A stretch of DNA of 26,297 nt from JBBSOK01 sp038259825 (GCA_038259825.1 JBBSOK010000033.1:1-26297); one strand, 5' to 3'. Shown: positions 8,073 to 16,773, numbered from the stretch's first letter. Notes: a model not told the origin generated them from the letters alone. Translations and numbers: made by a program.

Positions 8073-11009
8073 ATGAAGCCATTATCAAAACTCCTAACCC
8101 TAATTTTGTTTTGCTTTGTAATTAACATTTGTTTTTCTCAAAATACTCAACAAGAAAAATTAAGTGAAAAAGACAGTATTACGTATTCAAAATTAAAATT
8201 AAAATTTACTCAAGCAATTAATCTAAATCCAGACAGCGCATTATACTTCGTCAAAAAATTAAAAGAATTTAGTGCCCAAAAAAACTACAGCTTAGGATCT
8301 GCTGATGCCCAATATTTTCGAGCCACTTATTTTCGAAGAGTTCAAAAACCAGACTCTGCAATTATTTATTTTAAAAAATACATAACGGCTGCAACCAAAA
8401 TAAACCATTTGCATGGTATTGCAACAGGTTACAACGGTTTGTGCCGGGTGTACTACCTAACCGGCGATATAGAAAAATCAATAGAGGCGGGAAACACGGC
8501 GCTCAGATTTACAAAAAAATATGACGAAGGCAGCAACACTGTATTTGCAGATACTCAAAATGCAATTGCTATAGCCTATACAAGGCAAAATAAAATGGAG
8601 GAAGCAATAAAAAGGCTTTTAGTTGTAGACTCCTTACAGACCAAAAATCCCCTGCGTGCAGACATTATTGCTGCAGCCTACCAAAGTTTAGGGAATATTT
8701 ATCTAGAACTTAAAGATTATGATTACGCTGAAAGTTACTATTTAAAAGCGAACAAAGAGTTTGAAACAATTCCTGGTGCAGGCACCTTTTATTTTAATAC
8801 TACTAATGTGTATTTGGGACAAGTTTATTATCATAAAGGAGATTTTGCTGAAGCCAACAAACTTTTAACCAAAACACACCAATTTTTTTCTGAAATAAAT
8901 GACGAGCGTACGTTGTCTGAAATAAATAATTATTTGGGATTGATCAATTTAGGACAGAATAATTTGACAGATGCTGAAACCTATTTTCAAAACGCGTACG
9001 TTTTTCAGAAAAAGAATGAGTACTTTTTAGAAGCGGCACAAAGTGCTATACAATTAGGACAATTAAATATTGCGAAGAAAGATTTATCTGAAGCCATTAA
9101 TTTTTTTGAAGAAGCACTTCAACTTAATAAAACCACTAGAAACGGCAATATAAATCAAGAAGCGCACAAACTACTTTCAGAGGCTTATGCACAAACTGGA
9201 AATTACAATGCTGCTTATACCCATTCACAAATTGCATCGCAAATAAGAGATTCTATTGCAGCTGTTCAAACTGCTGAAAAGATTAAAGAAATTGAAGGTA
9301 TTTATCAAACCGAAAGCAGGGACAAAGAAATTTCGCTTCTTACAATTGAAAACAATTTAGCTTCAGAACAAAAGGCCAATCAGCGGAATGTGTTTATCGC
9401 AATTTTATCCATTGTAACATTGGCGGGATTGTTTTTCTTTTTCCAATTAAGAAACCGCCAAAAAACCAATAAAAAACTACAAGAATTAGATACTGCAAAG
9501 TCAACTTTTTTTACGAACATTTCCCACGATTTTAGAACGCCACTTACATTAATTAAAGGCCCGATTGAAGACCAACTTGCAAATCCTGATATTACTCAAA
9601 TAAACAGAAAAAACCTAAATGCCGCCTATCGAAATGCCGAACGATTGGAAAATTTGGTAGGACAACTTTTATCGCTTTCAAAATTAAAAAGCAGCGCTAT
9701 GCAACTAAATGTACAGCCTGGCTCATTGGAAACTTTTCTGCAAATTTACACCGAAGCTTTTAGATATCAAGCCGATGAACAAGAACTAGCTTTTAAACTT
9801 ACGACTAAGATAGACCAAACCCAAACCTGGTTTGATCAAGACATACTTGAAAAGATATTATATAATATTTTAGGAAATGCCTTGAAATTTACAACTGAAA
9901 ATGGCTCTATAAAAATTAATGGCACACTTAAAGATGGAAATTTTATTTTAGACGTTTACAACTCCTATCCCAAATTATCCAAAGATGAAAAGGAAAGATT
10001 GTTTACCCGCTTTTATCAAACAAGTGCAACAAATGAAGGGTCTGGAATTGGTCTTTCGCTGGTAAAACAACTAGTAAGCTTGCACAAAGGAAATATTTCA
10101 GTTCAAGATGCAAAAGATGGTATTTCATTTAATGTTGAAATTCCAATTAATAAATCTGCTTATAAAGAAAGTGAAATTTTAAATGAAGCATTGCGTACTA
10201 CAATTTCAGTAACACAGATTAATGTAGATGAAGATTCACAGCCAATAATAAATTTAAATAATGATGCACCTTTATTATTGGTTGTGGATGACGCAGAAGA
10301 TATAAGAAATTATGTTGAAAGTATTTTTCAAGAAAACTATAAAGTTCTAAAAGCAAAAGATGGCGAAGAAGCCTATGCGTTAGCAATAGAGCATATTCCA
10401 GATATCATAGTAAGCGATGTATTAATGCCCAAAATAGATGGTTATTCATTAACAAGAGATGTAAAGAAAAACCCGTTAACATCACACATCCCTATATTAT
10501 TGCTAACTGCAAAAAATAGAGTTGTAGACCAGTTAGAAGGTATGGGGATTGGCGCAGATGCTTATACTACCAAACCATTTAGTTCAAAATTGCTACGTGC
10601 AACGGTGGATAATCTTATAGAAAACAGACGGAAATTACAAAAACGGTTTGCACAGGAAATTATGTTAACCCCAAAAGAACTAGCAATAACTTCTGCTGAA
10701 GAAAATTTTCTAAATGATCTACAAAAGACATTGGATGAAAATCTTACGGATCCAGAATTTAATTCTACCCGTTTTAGTGAAGTTATGTTTATGAACAGAA
10801 TGCAATTGCATAGAAAACTGAAAGCGCTAACGGGCTTGAGCACTTCAGAATTTATAAAGCTACAGCGCCTAAAAATTGCAGCAAAACTCATTAAAGAAAA
10901 AGAACTTACCGTTTCAGAAGTTGGTTATACAATAGGTTTTAATGACCCTTCCTATTTCACTAAATGCTTTAAACAAGAATTTGGAGTAACGCCAAAAGAT
11001 TTCGTTTAA
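8073..11009 (+). CDS. Hybrid two-component regulator: TPR sensor, histidine kinase, receiver, AraC HTH
   Basis: One 978-residue chain holds a whole signalling pathway. A signal peptide (1-22) leads into TPR helices (about 35-400), presumably periplasmic, then a helical linker and a single membrane span (about 439-458). The HisKA phospho-acceptor is His485 (NISHDFRTPL). The HATPase has its N-box at Asn602 (GNALKF) and G-box GSGIGLSL at 656-663. A receiver follows with acidic Asp739/Asp740, phospho-acceptor Asp782 (SDVLMP) and Lys834. An AraC-type HTH occupies about 875-978 and ends GFNDPSYFTKCFKQEFGVTP. Unlike polysaccharide-utilisation hybrid regulators, it has TPRs in place of Reg_prop propeller and Y_Y_Y domains, and no SusC/D genes are nearby. 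ATG 8073 is chosen for the signal peptide. Its own promoter, the upstream T9SS gene and the downstream OmpA operon share GTTACA repeats, so these are the likely targets. The signal is unknown. Confidence 0.9.
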   Translation: MKPLSKLLTLILFCFVINICFSQNTQQEKLSEKDSITYSKLKLKFTQAINLNPDSALYFVKKLKEFSAQKNYSLGSADAQYFRATYFRRVQKPDSAIIYFKKYITAATKINHLHGIATGYNGLCRVYYLTGDIEKSIEAGNTALRFTKKYDEGSNTVFADTQNAIAIAYTRQNKMEEAIKRLLVVDSLQTKNPLRADIIAAAYQSLGNIYLELKDYDYAESYYLKANKEFETIPGAGTFYFNTTNVYLGQVYYHKGDFAEANKLLTKTHQFFSEINDERTLSEINNYLGLINLGQNNLTDAETYFQNAYVFQKKNEYFLEAAQSAIQLGQLNIAKKDLSEAINFFEEALQLNKTTRNGNINQEAHKLLSEAYAQTGNYNAAYTHSQIASQIRDSIAAVQTAEKIKEIEGIYQTESRDKEISLLTIENNLASEQKANQRNVFIAILSIVTLAGLFFFFQLRNRQKTNKKLQELDTAKSTFFTNISHDFRTPLTLIKGPIEDQLANPDITQINRKNLNAAYRNAERLENLVGQLLSLSKLKSSAMQLNVQPGSLETFLQIYTEAFRYQADEQELAFKLTTKIDQTQTWFDQDILEKILYNILGNALKFTTENGSIKINGTLKDGNFILDVYNSYPKLSKDEKERLFTRFYQTSATNEGSGIGLSLVKQLVSLHKGNISVQDAKDGISFNVEIPINKSAYKESEILNEALRTTISVTQINVDEDSQPIINLNNDAPLLLVVDDAEDIRNYVESIFQENYKVLKAKDGEEAYALAIEHIPDIIVSDVLMPKIDGYSLTRDVKKNPLTSHIPILLLTAKNRVVDQLEGMGIGADAYTTKPFSSKLLRATVDNLIENRRKLQKRFAQEIMLTPKELAITSAEENFLNDLQKTLDENLTDPEFNSTRFSEVMFMNRMQLHRKLKALTGLSTSEFIKLQRLKIAAKLIKEKELTVSEVGYTIGFNDPSYFTKCFKQEFGVTPKDFV

Positions 11010-11050
11010 AAGCAGGAGAACTTTTCAACAAATACACACTTTTTCAGGCT

Positions 11051-11083
11051 TGTTACAAGATTACAATAGTTTGTTACAATAGT
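11051..11083 (+). promoter_or_regulatory. TGTTACA direct-repeat operator of the OmpA operon
   Basis: TGTTACA at 11051-11057 and 11072-11078 are 21 bp apart, with a GATTACA between them (11059-11065). Bases 11070-11083 are identical to the site upstream of the regulator gene. The right repeat begins 37 bp before the -7 element, against 47-48 bp at the other two promoters. Confidence 0.5.
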
Positions 11084-11108
11084 TATATACGGCATTTTCA
11101 ATACATTA

Positions 11109-11116
11109 TAAGTTTG
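11109..11116 (+). promoter_or_regulatory. -7 element of the OmpA operon promoter
   Basis: TAAGTTTG matches TAnnTTTG exactly. No TTG is present at the -33 position, so the promoter probably depends on an activator at the adjacent TGTTACA repeats. Transcription would start near 11122 and include the mini-protein frame at 11192. Confidence 0.45.
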
Positions 11117-11191
11117 CTGTGTAGCAAAGCAAATTGTCAAGAATTATTTAAAATTCTGGCTATTTAAAAACAATATTACATATAAACAGTA

Positions 11192-11354
11192 ATGCCAAAA
11201 ACCCCAAACAATCAGTATGGCAATCTGCCTTTTGCAGCGGAAAAACAGATATATCTTAATATTAAAAACCTTGAAGCTGGCGACTATATTTTGAAACTAA
11301 CCAACAATAACAGGATTGTGAAAGAGATAAAATTCACAAAAAAATACATTTTGA
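11192..11354 (+). pseudogene. Second 53-residue mini-protein, apparently frameshifted in an A7 tract
   Basis: The frame from ATG 11192 (MPKTPNNQYGNLPF...) aligns without gaps with the 53-residue protein at 7665. The shared region runs QIYLNIKNLEAGDYILKL then NNNRIVKEIKFTKK. As written, the frame has no stop and runs through a seven-A tract (11338-11344) directly into the OmpA-family gene. Removing a single A changes the end to KFTKNTF followed by TGA (11352-11354), giving exactly 53 residues and a tail that lines up with the TFIKHTT end of the paralogue. The simplest reading is a one-base insertion, real or a sequencing error; slippage at the A tract is another option. It is transcribed with the downstream operon if the TAAGTTTG promoter is right. 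Confidence 0.55.
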
Positions 11355-11377
11355 AACTATTATTAAAACCGAAAATT

Positions 11378-12703
11378 ATGAAAACAACACAAACCTTTTT
11401 ATTAATCTTTTTTCTTGGCCTATCTTCCTTCTGCCAAGCACAATTTCTTGATAAGCTAGGCAAAAGAGCTGCTAATGCTGTTGAACGCACCGTAGAAAGA
11501 AGAGTAGAACGAGAAACTGAAAAAAGTACAGACCGCGTTTTGGACACAATTGTTGATGCCCCAAAAAAAACTAAAAAACAACAACGAAAGGAAGAAAAAG
11601 AGCGCATAAGAAGCGGTGGAAATATTATAGGTGGAAACAATAATACTGGAAATTTAGAAAAGCAATCCAATACAAGTCTTGAAGAAGTAGGATCAAACAC
11701 AGTTAACTTTACAAGAGGCTCACAAATAATATTTAATGATAATTTTCAAAAAGACGCCGTTGGAGATTTTCCCGCAAGATGGAATACAACCAGAGGGGGA
11801 GAAGTAAAAAATCTTAGCGGTTTTCCGGCTAAATATTTAAAAATATCAGGCGGCAGTGTAACAAGTATTGAACTTACAAAACCGTTACCGGAAAATTTTA
11901 CCGTAGAGTTTGACCTCATTCTTTCAAGCGACTCGCCATTACGTTGGCCAGGAATAGGTTTTGGTAAAGAACCCGTTGCAATAAATTATATAATACCCAA
12001 TCACAATACTATTACTTTCGATATTATTTCTGCTGAAAAAAGCAATGGCATGTATAAGTTGAATTATGCATCAAAAGATTTAGGCGTCGAAAAACAAAAT
12101 GTAGCTTACAAAGCGCCTTTAAACCAAATAATTAAAATGGCTTTTGAAGTTAATGGTGCAAGAATAAGACTATTTATTGATGGAAAAAAAATGGTTGATT
12201 TACCAACAATGTTTAAACCAGAATATAGAAAATCTTTATTTTTCACTTCAATTACCAACGGATGGCAAGAAACCAAAGAAGCATATTTTTACATCTCTAA
12301 TGTTGTAGTAGCGGGAACTGGAGGCGATGAGCGAAGCCAAGTACTTAAGGATTTAATGGAAAAAGGCAGTTTTTCAACCAATGCCATTTTATTTAACTCT
12401 GGTTCCGCAACAATAAAACCTGGTTCAGAATCTATACTTTCCGATCTTGCTGAGGCTTTAAAAACAAATAGCGATTTAAAGTTAAAAGTTGTTGGTCATA
12501 CAGATTCTGACGGTGGTGATGATTCTAATTTAAAACTTTCAAAAGATAGGGCGGATAGCGTACGCCAAATGTTGATTAGCAAATTTGGTATAGCTGCCAA
12601 TAGATTAACAGCAGACGGAAAAGGAGAATCTCAACCCATTTCCGATAACAGTACATCTTCTGGCAAAGAACAAAACCGAAGAGTAGAATTCATAAAATTA
12701 TAA
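11378..12703 (+). CDS. OmpA-family protein with jelly-roll-like insert
   Basis: A 441-residue exported protein. Signal peptide 1-22 (cleavage after FCQAQ) is followed by a highly charged, Arg/Glu-rich helical stretch (about 24-78) and a Gly/Asn-rich linker. Residues about 115-312 look like a beta-jelly-roll (NDNFQKDAVGDFPARW ... FTVEFDL ... RIRLFIDGKKM). Residues about 335-441 are the peptidoglycan-binding OmpA domain, with Asp376 (GHTDSDG) and Arg391 (KDRADSV) at the 15-residue spacing known for peptidoglycan contact, and a closing QNRRVEF. It probably ties the envelope to peptidoglycan, with the jelly-roll binding an unknown ligand. ATG 11378 is chosen because the signal peptide begins there; the frame is open upstream to 11192 only because of the mini-protein frameshift. 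It is followed after 20 bp by the TapB-like gene. Confidence 0.85.
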   Translation: MKTTQTFLLIFFLGLSSFCQAQFLDKLGKRAANAVERTVERRVERETEKSTDRVLDTIVDAPKKTKKQQRKEEKERIRSGGNIIGGNNNTGNLEKQSNTSLEEVGSNTVNFTRGSQIIFNDNFQKDAVGDFPARWNTTRGGEVKNLSGFPAKYLKISGGSVTSIELTKPLPENFTVEFDLILSSDSPLRWPGIGFGKEPVAINYIIPNHNTITFDIISAEKSNGMYKLNYASKDLGVEKQNVAYKAPLNQIIKMAFEVNGARIRLFIDGKKMVDLPTMFKPEYRKSLFFTSITNGWQETKEAYFYISNVVVAGTGGDERSQVLKDLMEKGSFSTNAILFNSGSATIKPGSESILSDLAEALKTNSDLKLKVVGHTDSDGGDDSNLKLSKDRADSVRQMLISKFGIAANRLTADGKGESQPISDNSTSSGKEQNRRVEFIKL

Positions 12704-12723
12704 ACCTACCTAAAACTAAAAAA

Positions 12724-13407
12724 ATGAAAAATATAACACTAACCTTAATACTTTTATTTTCTGCATCATCATTATTTGCTCAAGACTGTAGTACATTTTA
12801 TCCATTTACCGAGGGAGCAAAAACTACAGTAACTTCTTATGATAAAAGAGAGCGCGTAACCAATTCGCAGGAAATTACCATTGTTAATGTTCAAAATAGC
12901 GGTGGAAATTTAATAGCAACGGCAAATGCAAAATTGAAAGATAAAGATGGAGAATTAATCACAGACACCAGTTTCGATGTAAAATGTGTGGGAGATGCTA
13001 TTGAAATAGACATACAATCAATGATGAGCCCAGAATTATTTAGCCAATTTGAGGGTATGGAAACAGACATAACAGGCACAAATATTGTAATGCCGAACAA
13101 TATGCAGGTAGGTGATAATCTCCCTGATGCCGAAATGAGTATGTCTGTTAATATGAGTGGAATAAATATCAATATGAATGTTGACATTAAAAACAGAAAA
13201 GTAATAGCAAAGGAAAACGTTACCACACCTGCAGGCACTTTTGATTGTTTTCTCATTGAATATGATACGGTTATGAGGATGGGAATGGCGCGGACCATTA
13301 AATCTAAACAATGGATTGCAGCGGGAGTTGGTTTGGTAAAGCAAGAAGATTATAATAACGGTGGAAGAATGATGAACCGTAACGTGCTTACTGCTTTTAC
13401 AAGATAA
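12724..13407 (+). CDS. Secreted TapB/DUF3108-like protein
   Basis: The 227-residue protein has a signal peptide (MKNITLTLILLFSASSLFAQ). The mature part starts DCSTFYPFTEGAKTTVTSYD and continues as a beta-rich lipocalin-like barrel, with a TPAGTFDCFLIEYD segment near residues 170-185 and a WIAAGVGLVKQE segment near 199-210. 'Starts with fullness of the signal, ends with parameter-dependent conversion' motifs of this kind are seen in DUF3108-like/TapB-family proteins of Bacteroidota; this assignment is from memory. Met-rich patches (MSMSVNMSGININMNV) are notable. It lies 20 bp behind the OmpA-family gene and ends in the shared terminator, so the two form an operon, probably controlled by the hybrid regulator. 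The molecular role is unknown. Confidence 0.7.
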   Translation: MKNITLTLILLFSASSLFAQDCSTFYPFTEGAKTTVTSYDKRERVTNSQEITIVNVQNSGGNLIATANAKLKDKDGELITDTSFDVKCVGDAIEIDIQSMMSPELFSQFEGMETDITGTNIVMPNNMQVGDNLPDAEMSMSVNMSGININMNVDIKNRKVIAKENVTTPAGTFDCFLIEYDTVMRMGMARTIKSKQWIAAGVGLVKQEDYNNGGRMMNRNVLTAFTR

Positions 13408-13424
13408 ACTATCCTAACCATAAA

Positions 13425-13467
13425 AGGAAAGCCGAAGTTTACTTAAGTTGTAAATTTCGGCTTTCCT
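13425..13467. terminator. Bidirectional terminator between the TapB-like gene and lipB
   Basis: AGGAAAGCCGAA (13425-13436) pairs perfectly with TTCGGCTTTCCT (13456-13467), a 12-bp stem in the gap between two converging genes. AT-rich flanks on both sides allow it to work in either direction. Confidence 0.8.
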
Positions 13468-13490
13468 ATTATATGTTTATAAATCTATTC

Positions 13491-14198
13491 TTAAACTGAC
13501 GCTTTTATTTCAGCTTCAAAAAGTTCCAAGAAATGTTTTAAAAGTTTTTCTTTTACTTCATCCACATTTATCTCCATCCTTCCCAATTCCACATTAAGTG
13601 AAGTAACTGCTTTTCCTTTAATCCCGCAAGGAATCATATTATCAAAATAACCTAAATTGGTGTTTACATTTAATGCAAAACCGTGCATAGTTACCCAACG
13701 GCTTGCGCGTACGCCCATTGCACAAATTTTCCTAGCGAAAGGTGCACCAACATCAAGCCAAACTCCTGTTTCTCCTTTGCTGCGTTCCGCTTTTACATCG
13801 TATTCAGCCAACGTTAGGATTACCATCTCTTCAAGCAAGCGAAGATACTTATGAATGTCTGTAAAAAAGTTTTCTAAATCTAAAATTGGATATCCTACTA
13901 TTTGTCCTGGACCGTGATACGTTATATCTCCTCCCCGATTAATTTTATAAAAAGTTGCGCCAATTTCGGCCAGTTTATCTTCCGCAATAAGGAGGTTATC
14001 TATATCACCACTTTTTCCTAATGTATAAACGTGCGGGTGTTCTACAAAAAAGAAATAGTTAGGGGTTTCAAGATTTGTTTTCTCTCTCTTATTTTTAATT
14101 TTAAGGTCTAATACTTCCTTAAAAACCTGTTCTTGATAATCCCAAGTTTCCTTGTAATCTTTACTACCAAGATCTAATACTGTGAGTATTTTATTCAA
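13491..14198 (-). CDS. lipB: Lipoyl(octanoyl) transferase
   Basis: LipB moves octanoyl groups from acyl carrier protein to the lipoyl domains of 2-oxoacid dehydrogenases and the glycine cleavage H protein, the first step of lipoate synthesis. In this 235-residue protein the family signature RGGDITYHGPGQIVGYP lies at residues 88-104. Lys157 (RKICAMGVR) and the thioester Cys191 (IPCGI) are 34 residues apart, the same spacing as the E. coli catalytic pair Lys135/Cys169. The HGFALNVN strand lies between them. It is slightly longer than the E. coli enzyme, with a charged insert near residues 33-43. A monocistronic, cytosolic gene ending in the shared terminator. Confidence 0.95.
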   Translation of the reverse strand: MNKILTVLDLGSKDYKETWDYQEQVFKEVLDLKIKNKREKTNLETPNYFFFVEHPHVYTLGKSGDIDNLLIAEDKLAEIGATFYKINRGGDITYHGPGQIVGYPILDLENFFTDIHKYLRLLEEMVILTLAEYDVKAERSKGETGVWLDVGAPFARKICAMGVRASRWVTMHGFALNVNTNLGYFDNMIPCGIKGKAVTSLNVELGRMEINVDEVKEKLLKHFLELFEAEIKASV

Positions 14199-14230
14199 TT
14201 GTAAAAAATGTTTTGCAGATTCAATTAATA

Positions 14231-14238
14231 CAAAATTA
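14231..14238 (-). promoter_or_regulatory. Possible -7 element of lipB
   Basis: Minus-strand TAATTTTG matches TAnnTTTG and would give a leader of about 25 nt before ATG 14198. No -33 TTG is found at the expected distance, so this is tentative. Confidence 0.3.
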
Positions 14239-14397
14239 TCAATTAATTATCTAGTAACAGGGTATTGGTCAGTCAATTTTCTAATTTTTCAGATATATAA
14301 AAGGCGCGGTTTTAAAGAAAAAAAAATGAAAACTTTACCAAATTAATGTTAAGTCTGTTATATTTACAAGACTTAATATCCAAAAATTATATTTAAT

Positions 14398-16686
14398 ATG
14401 AAAAAAAGTACATTTAAATCAATTGTGGTTTTATCCTTTTCGCTTTTCTGCTTTGGGGTTTACGCACAAAGCTCTGCTAAAATCTGGACTTCAGTCTCAG
14501 AAAGAGCGACAGAATCGAAAGTTAAGGAATATAGAAATTCAATTCCTGCAGACTATAAACTTTATAGTTTAAATACTGCTGCAATGCTATCGGCATTAAA
14601 CAATGCTCCATCGAGAGCAAATATTAAAAACTCTAATACTATAATTGAACTTCCTGTTGCAAATGGAGAGATTCAAAGATTTAGAGTTGTAGACGCTCCA
14701 ACCCTTGCACCAGAATTACAACAAATCCATCCAAATATTCGCTCATTTGCAGGACAAGGTATTGATGATCCATCTGCCGTTGCGCGTTTTAGCACTTCAC
14801 CAAATGGTGTAAACGTGATGATTTCATCAGCCAACAATAAAACTTTTTATATTGATCCTTATACAAAAGATAAGCAGGCATACATAGCCTATTCTAGAAA
14901 GGATCTACCAGCACCTCTAGAGCCATTTGTATGTTTGGTTGAAGAAGAAATTGGGCCAAGAGCAAGTGATGCCGATGTTCAAACTGCAACTAGAAATGCT
15001 GATGACGGCATTTTAAGAACTTTCAGATTGGCACTTGCGTGTAATGGTGAGTATTCTGTATTTCATTTAAATAACCAAGGCATTCCTGCATCTGCTACAG
15101 ATGCAGTTAAAAAAGCTGCAATTTTAGGAGCGATGAATGTTGCTATGACCAGAGTTAATGGTATATACGAAAGAGACCTAGCTGTAACAATGGTAATTAT
15201 ACCAAATAATGAAGATATTATCTTTTTAAATACCGCTACGGATGGCTTAAGTAATGATTCTGGTATGATAAACCAAATTCAACCGATCATTGATGGAGCT
15301 ATTGGTTCTGCAAATTATGACATTGGTCACGTATTTAGTACTGGTGGTGGTGGTATTGCCCAGTTAAATTCTCCTTGTACTAATGGAAAAGCAAGAGGTG
15401 TTACAGGTCTTCCACAACCAATTGGAGATCCTTTTTATGTTGATTATGTAGCACATGAAATGGGCCACCAATATGGCGGTAACCACACACAAAACAATAA
15501 CTGCCAAAGATCATCTGCATCTTACGAGCCAGGTAGTGCATCTACAATTATGGGTTATGCAGGTATTTGTCCTCCTAACGTACAAAATGCTAGTGATGAT
15601 TATTTTCATGCTATAAGTATATTTGAGATGTTTAGAAACATTACTATTGGAAACAGCCAGTGTGCTGCACAATCTAATACTAACAACTTACCACCAGAAG
15701 CTGATGCTGGCGATAGTTTTACAATCCCAGGCGGAACTCCATTTATTTTATCGGGTGTTGCAACAGATCCAGATTCAGACCAAGGTTCATTAACCCACTG
15801 TTGGGAACAATTTGACAATGCAACTGGCATCATGCCACCTAGACCAACAAGCACACAAGGTCCTGCTTTTAGAACTATTGATCCATTAGCTTCTCCAGAA
15901 AGATACATGCCTAACTTAAATACTATCTTAAATAGTAGAGATGATGATGGTAACGTAAATAACGACAACAGAAATACGTGGGAAGTACCTGCAGAAGTTA
16001 CTCGATTTATGCGTTTTAGATATACAGTAAGAGATAATGCTCCAGGAGGTGCCGCTACTGCAAGTGACAACATGGTTGTAAACTTTGATGGTAATTCTGG
16101 TCCTTTTATTATTACTTCTCAAAGTGCTACAACGCCACCACAAAATTACGAGTGGACAACCCGTGGAACTGAAACAATTACTTGGAATGTTGCAAACTCA
16201 GACCAAGCACCTGTTAGCTGTACTAACGTAGATATCATGTTCTCACCAGACCGTGGTTTAACTTGGTCTACAATTTTAGCTAATACGCCAAACGATGGTA
16301 GCGAAGATATTACTGTGCCAATTGTAAATACTACCCAAGGTAGAATTATGGTTAAAGCAGTCGGAAATATCTTTATGGATATTAACAACCGTGATATTAC
16401 CGTATCTGGTAGTTTAGCTACTGAAGATTTTGCTTTTGATAACTTTAGCGTTTATCCAAACCCAACTTCAGGTTTTGTAAATGTAACTTTCACTCCATTA
16501 TCTACGGACAATGTTGAAATCTCTTTATTCGATCAAAGAGGTAGATTAATAAACAAAACTAGTTTTGATAACGTATCTGGAACTTTCAACAAACAATTAC
16601 AATATGGTAACATCGATACTGGTGTTTACTTTATGGTAATTAAAAATGCTGGAAAAACAACTACTAAGAAATTAGTGAAGCAATAA
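14398..16686 (+). CDS. Reprolysin-like zinc metalloprotease exported by T9SS
   Basis: A 762-residue secreted protease. Signal peptide 1-24 (FGVYAQ), then a propeptide-like region to about residue 200. The metzincin catalytic domain begins near FRLALACNGEYSVF. The zinc site is HEMGHQYGGNH, with His353, Glu354, His357 and His363, followed by the Met-turn STIMGYAG; this is the reprolysin (M12B-like, Reprolysin_4) arrangement. A PKD-like module follows (PPEADAGDSFTIPGG ... GVATDPDSDQG, about 432-500), then a second beta-sandwich. The end, about 680-762, is a T9SS type A sorting domain (FSVYPNPTSGFVNVTF ... TKKLVKQ). It probably degrades extracellular protein. It is monocistronic, ended by a strong terminator, and is divergent from lipB. 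Confidence 0.92.
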   Translation: MKKSTFKSIVVLSFSLFCFGVYAQSSAKIWTSVSERATESKVKEYRNSIPADYKLYSLNTAAMLSALNNAPSRANIKNSNTIIELPVANGEIQRFRVVDAPTLAPELQQIHPNIRSFAGQGIDDPSAVARFSTSPNGVNVMISSANNKTFYIDPYTKDKQAYIAYSRKDLPAPLEPFVCLVEEEIGPRASDADVQTATRNADDGILRTFRLALACNGEYSVFHLNNQGIPASATDAVKKAAILGAMNVAMTRVNGIYERDLAVTMVIIPNNEDIIFLNTATDGLSNDSGMINQIQPIIDGAIGSANYDIGHVFSTGGGGIAQLNSPCTNGKARGVTGLPQPIGDPFYVDYVAHEMGHQYGGNHTQNNNCQRSSASYEPGSASTIMGYAGICPPNVQNASDDYFHAISIFEMFRNITIGNSQCAAQSNTNNLPPEADAGDSFTIPGGTPFILSGVATDPDSDQGSLTHCWEQFDNATGIMPPRPTSTQGPAFRTIDPLASPERYMPNLNTILNSRDDDGNVNNDNRNTWEVPAEVTRFMRFRYTVRDNAPGGAATASDNMVVNFDGNSGPFIITSQSATTPPQNYEWTTRGTETITWNVANSDQAPVSCTNVDIMFSPDRGLTWSTILANTPNDGSEDITVPIVNTTQGRIMVKAVGNIFMDINNRDITVSGSLATEDFAFDNFSVYPNPTSGFVNVTFTPLSTDNVEISLFDQRGRLINKTSFDNVSGTFNKQLQYGNIDTGVYFMVIKNAGKTTTKKLVKQ

Positions 16687-16710
16687 TCCAAACTTTATTT
16701 CAATAATAAA

Positions 16711-16747
16711 AAAAGGCGATCCTAAATTAGGATCGCCTTTTTATTTT
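16711..16747. terminator. Strong terminator after the metalloprotease gene
   Basis: AAAAGGCGATCCTA (16711-16724) pairs perfectly with TAGGATCGCCTTTT (16728-16741) around a 3-nt loop, with T runs downstream and A runs upstream. It lies between the protease gene and a converging lipoprotein gene and can serve both. Confidence 0.88.
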
Positions 16748-16773
16748 TTATTGAAGATTAATTCGAATAAAAT

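Noticed and set aside
11192..12703. A single 503-residue OmpA-family protein starting at 11192
   Set aside because: The signal peptide would be 62 residues inside the protein, and the upstream part matches the separate mini-protein at 7665 when one A is removed.
15606..16073. Minus-strand open frame inside the metalloprotease gene
   Set aside because: It overlaps a well-supported gene with active-site motifs and has no features of its own.
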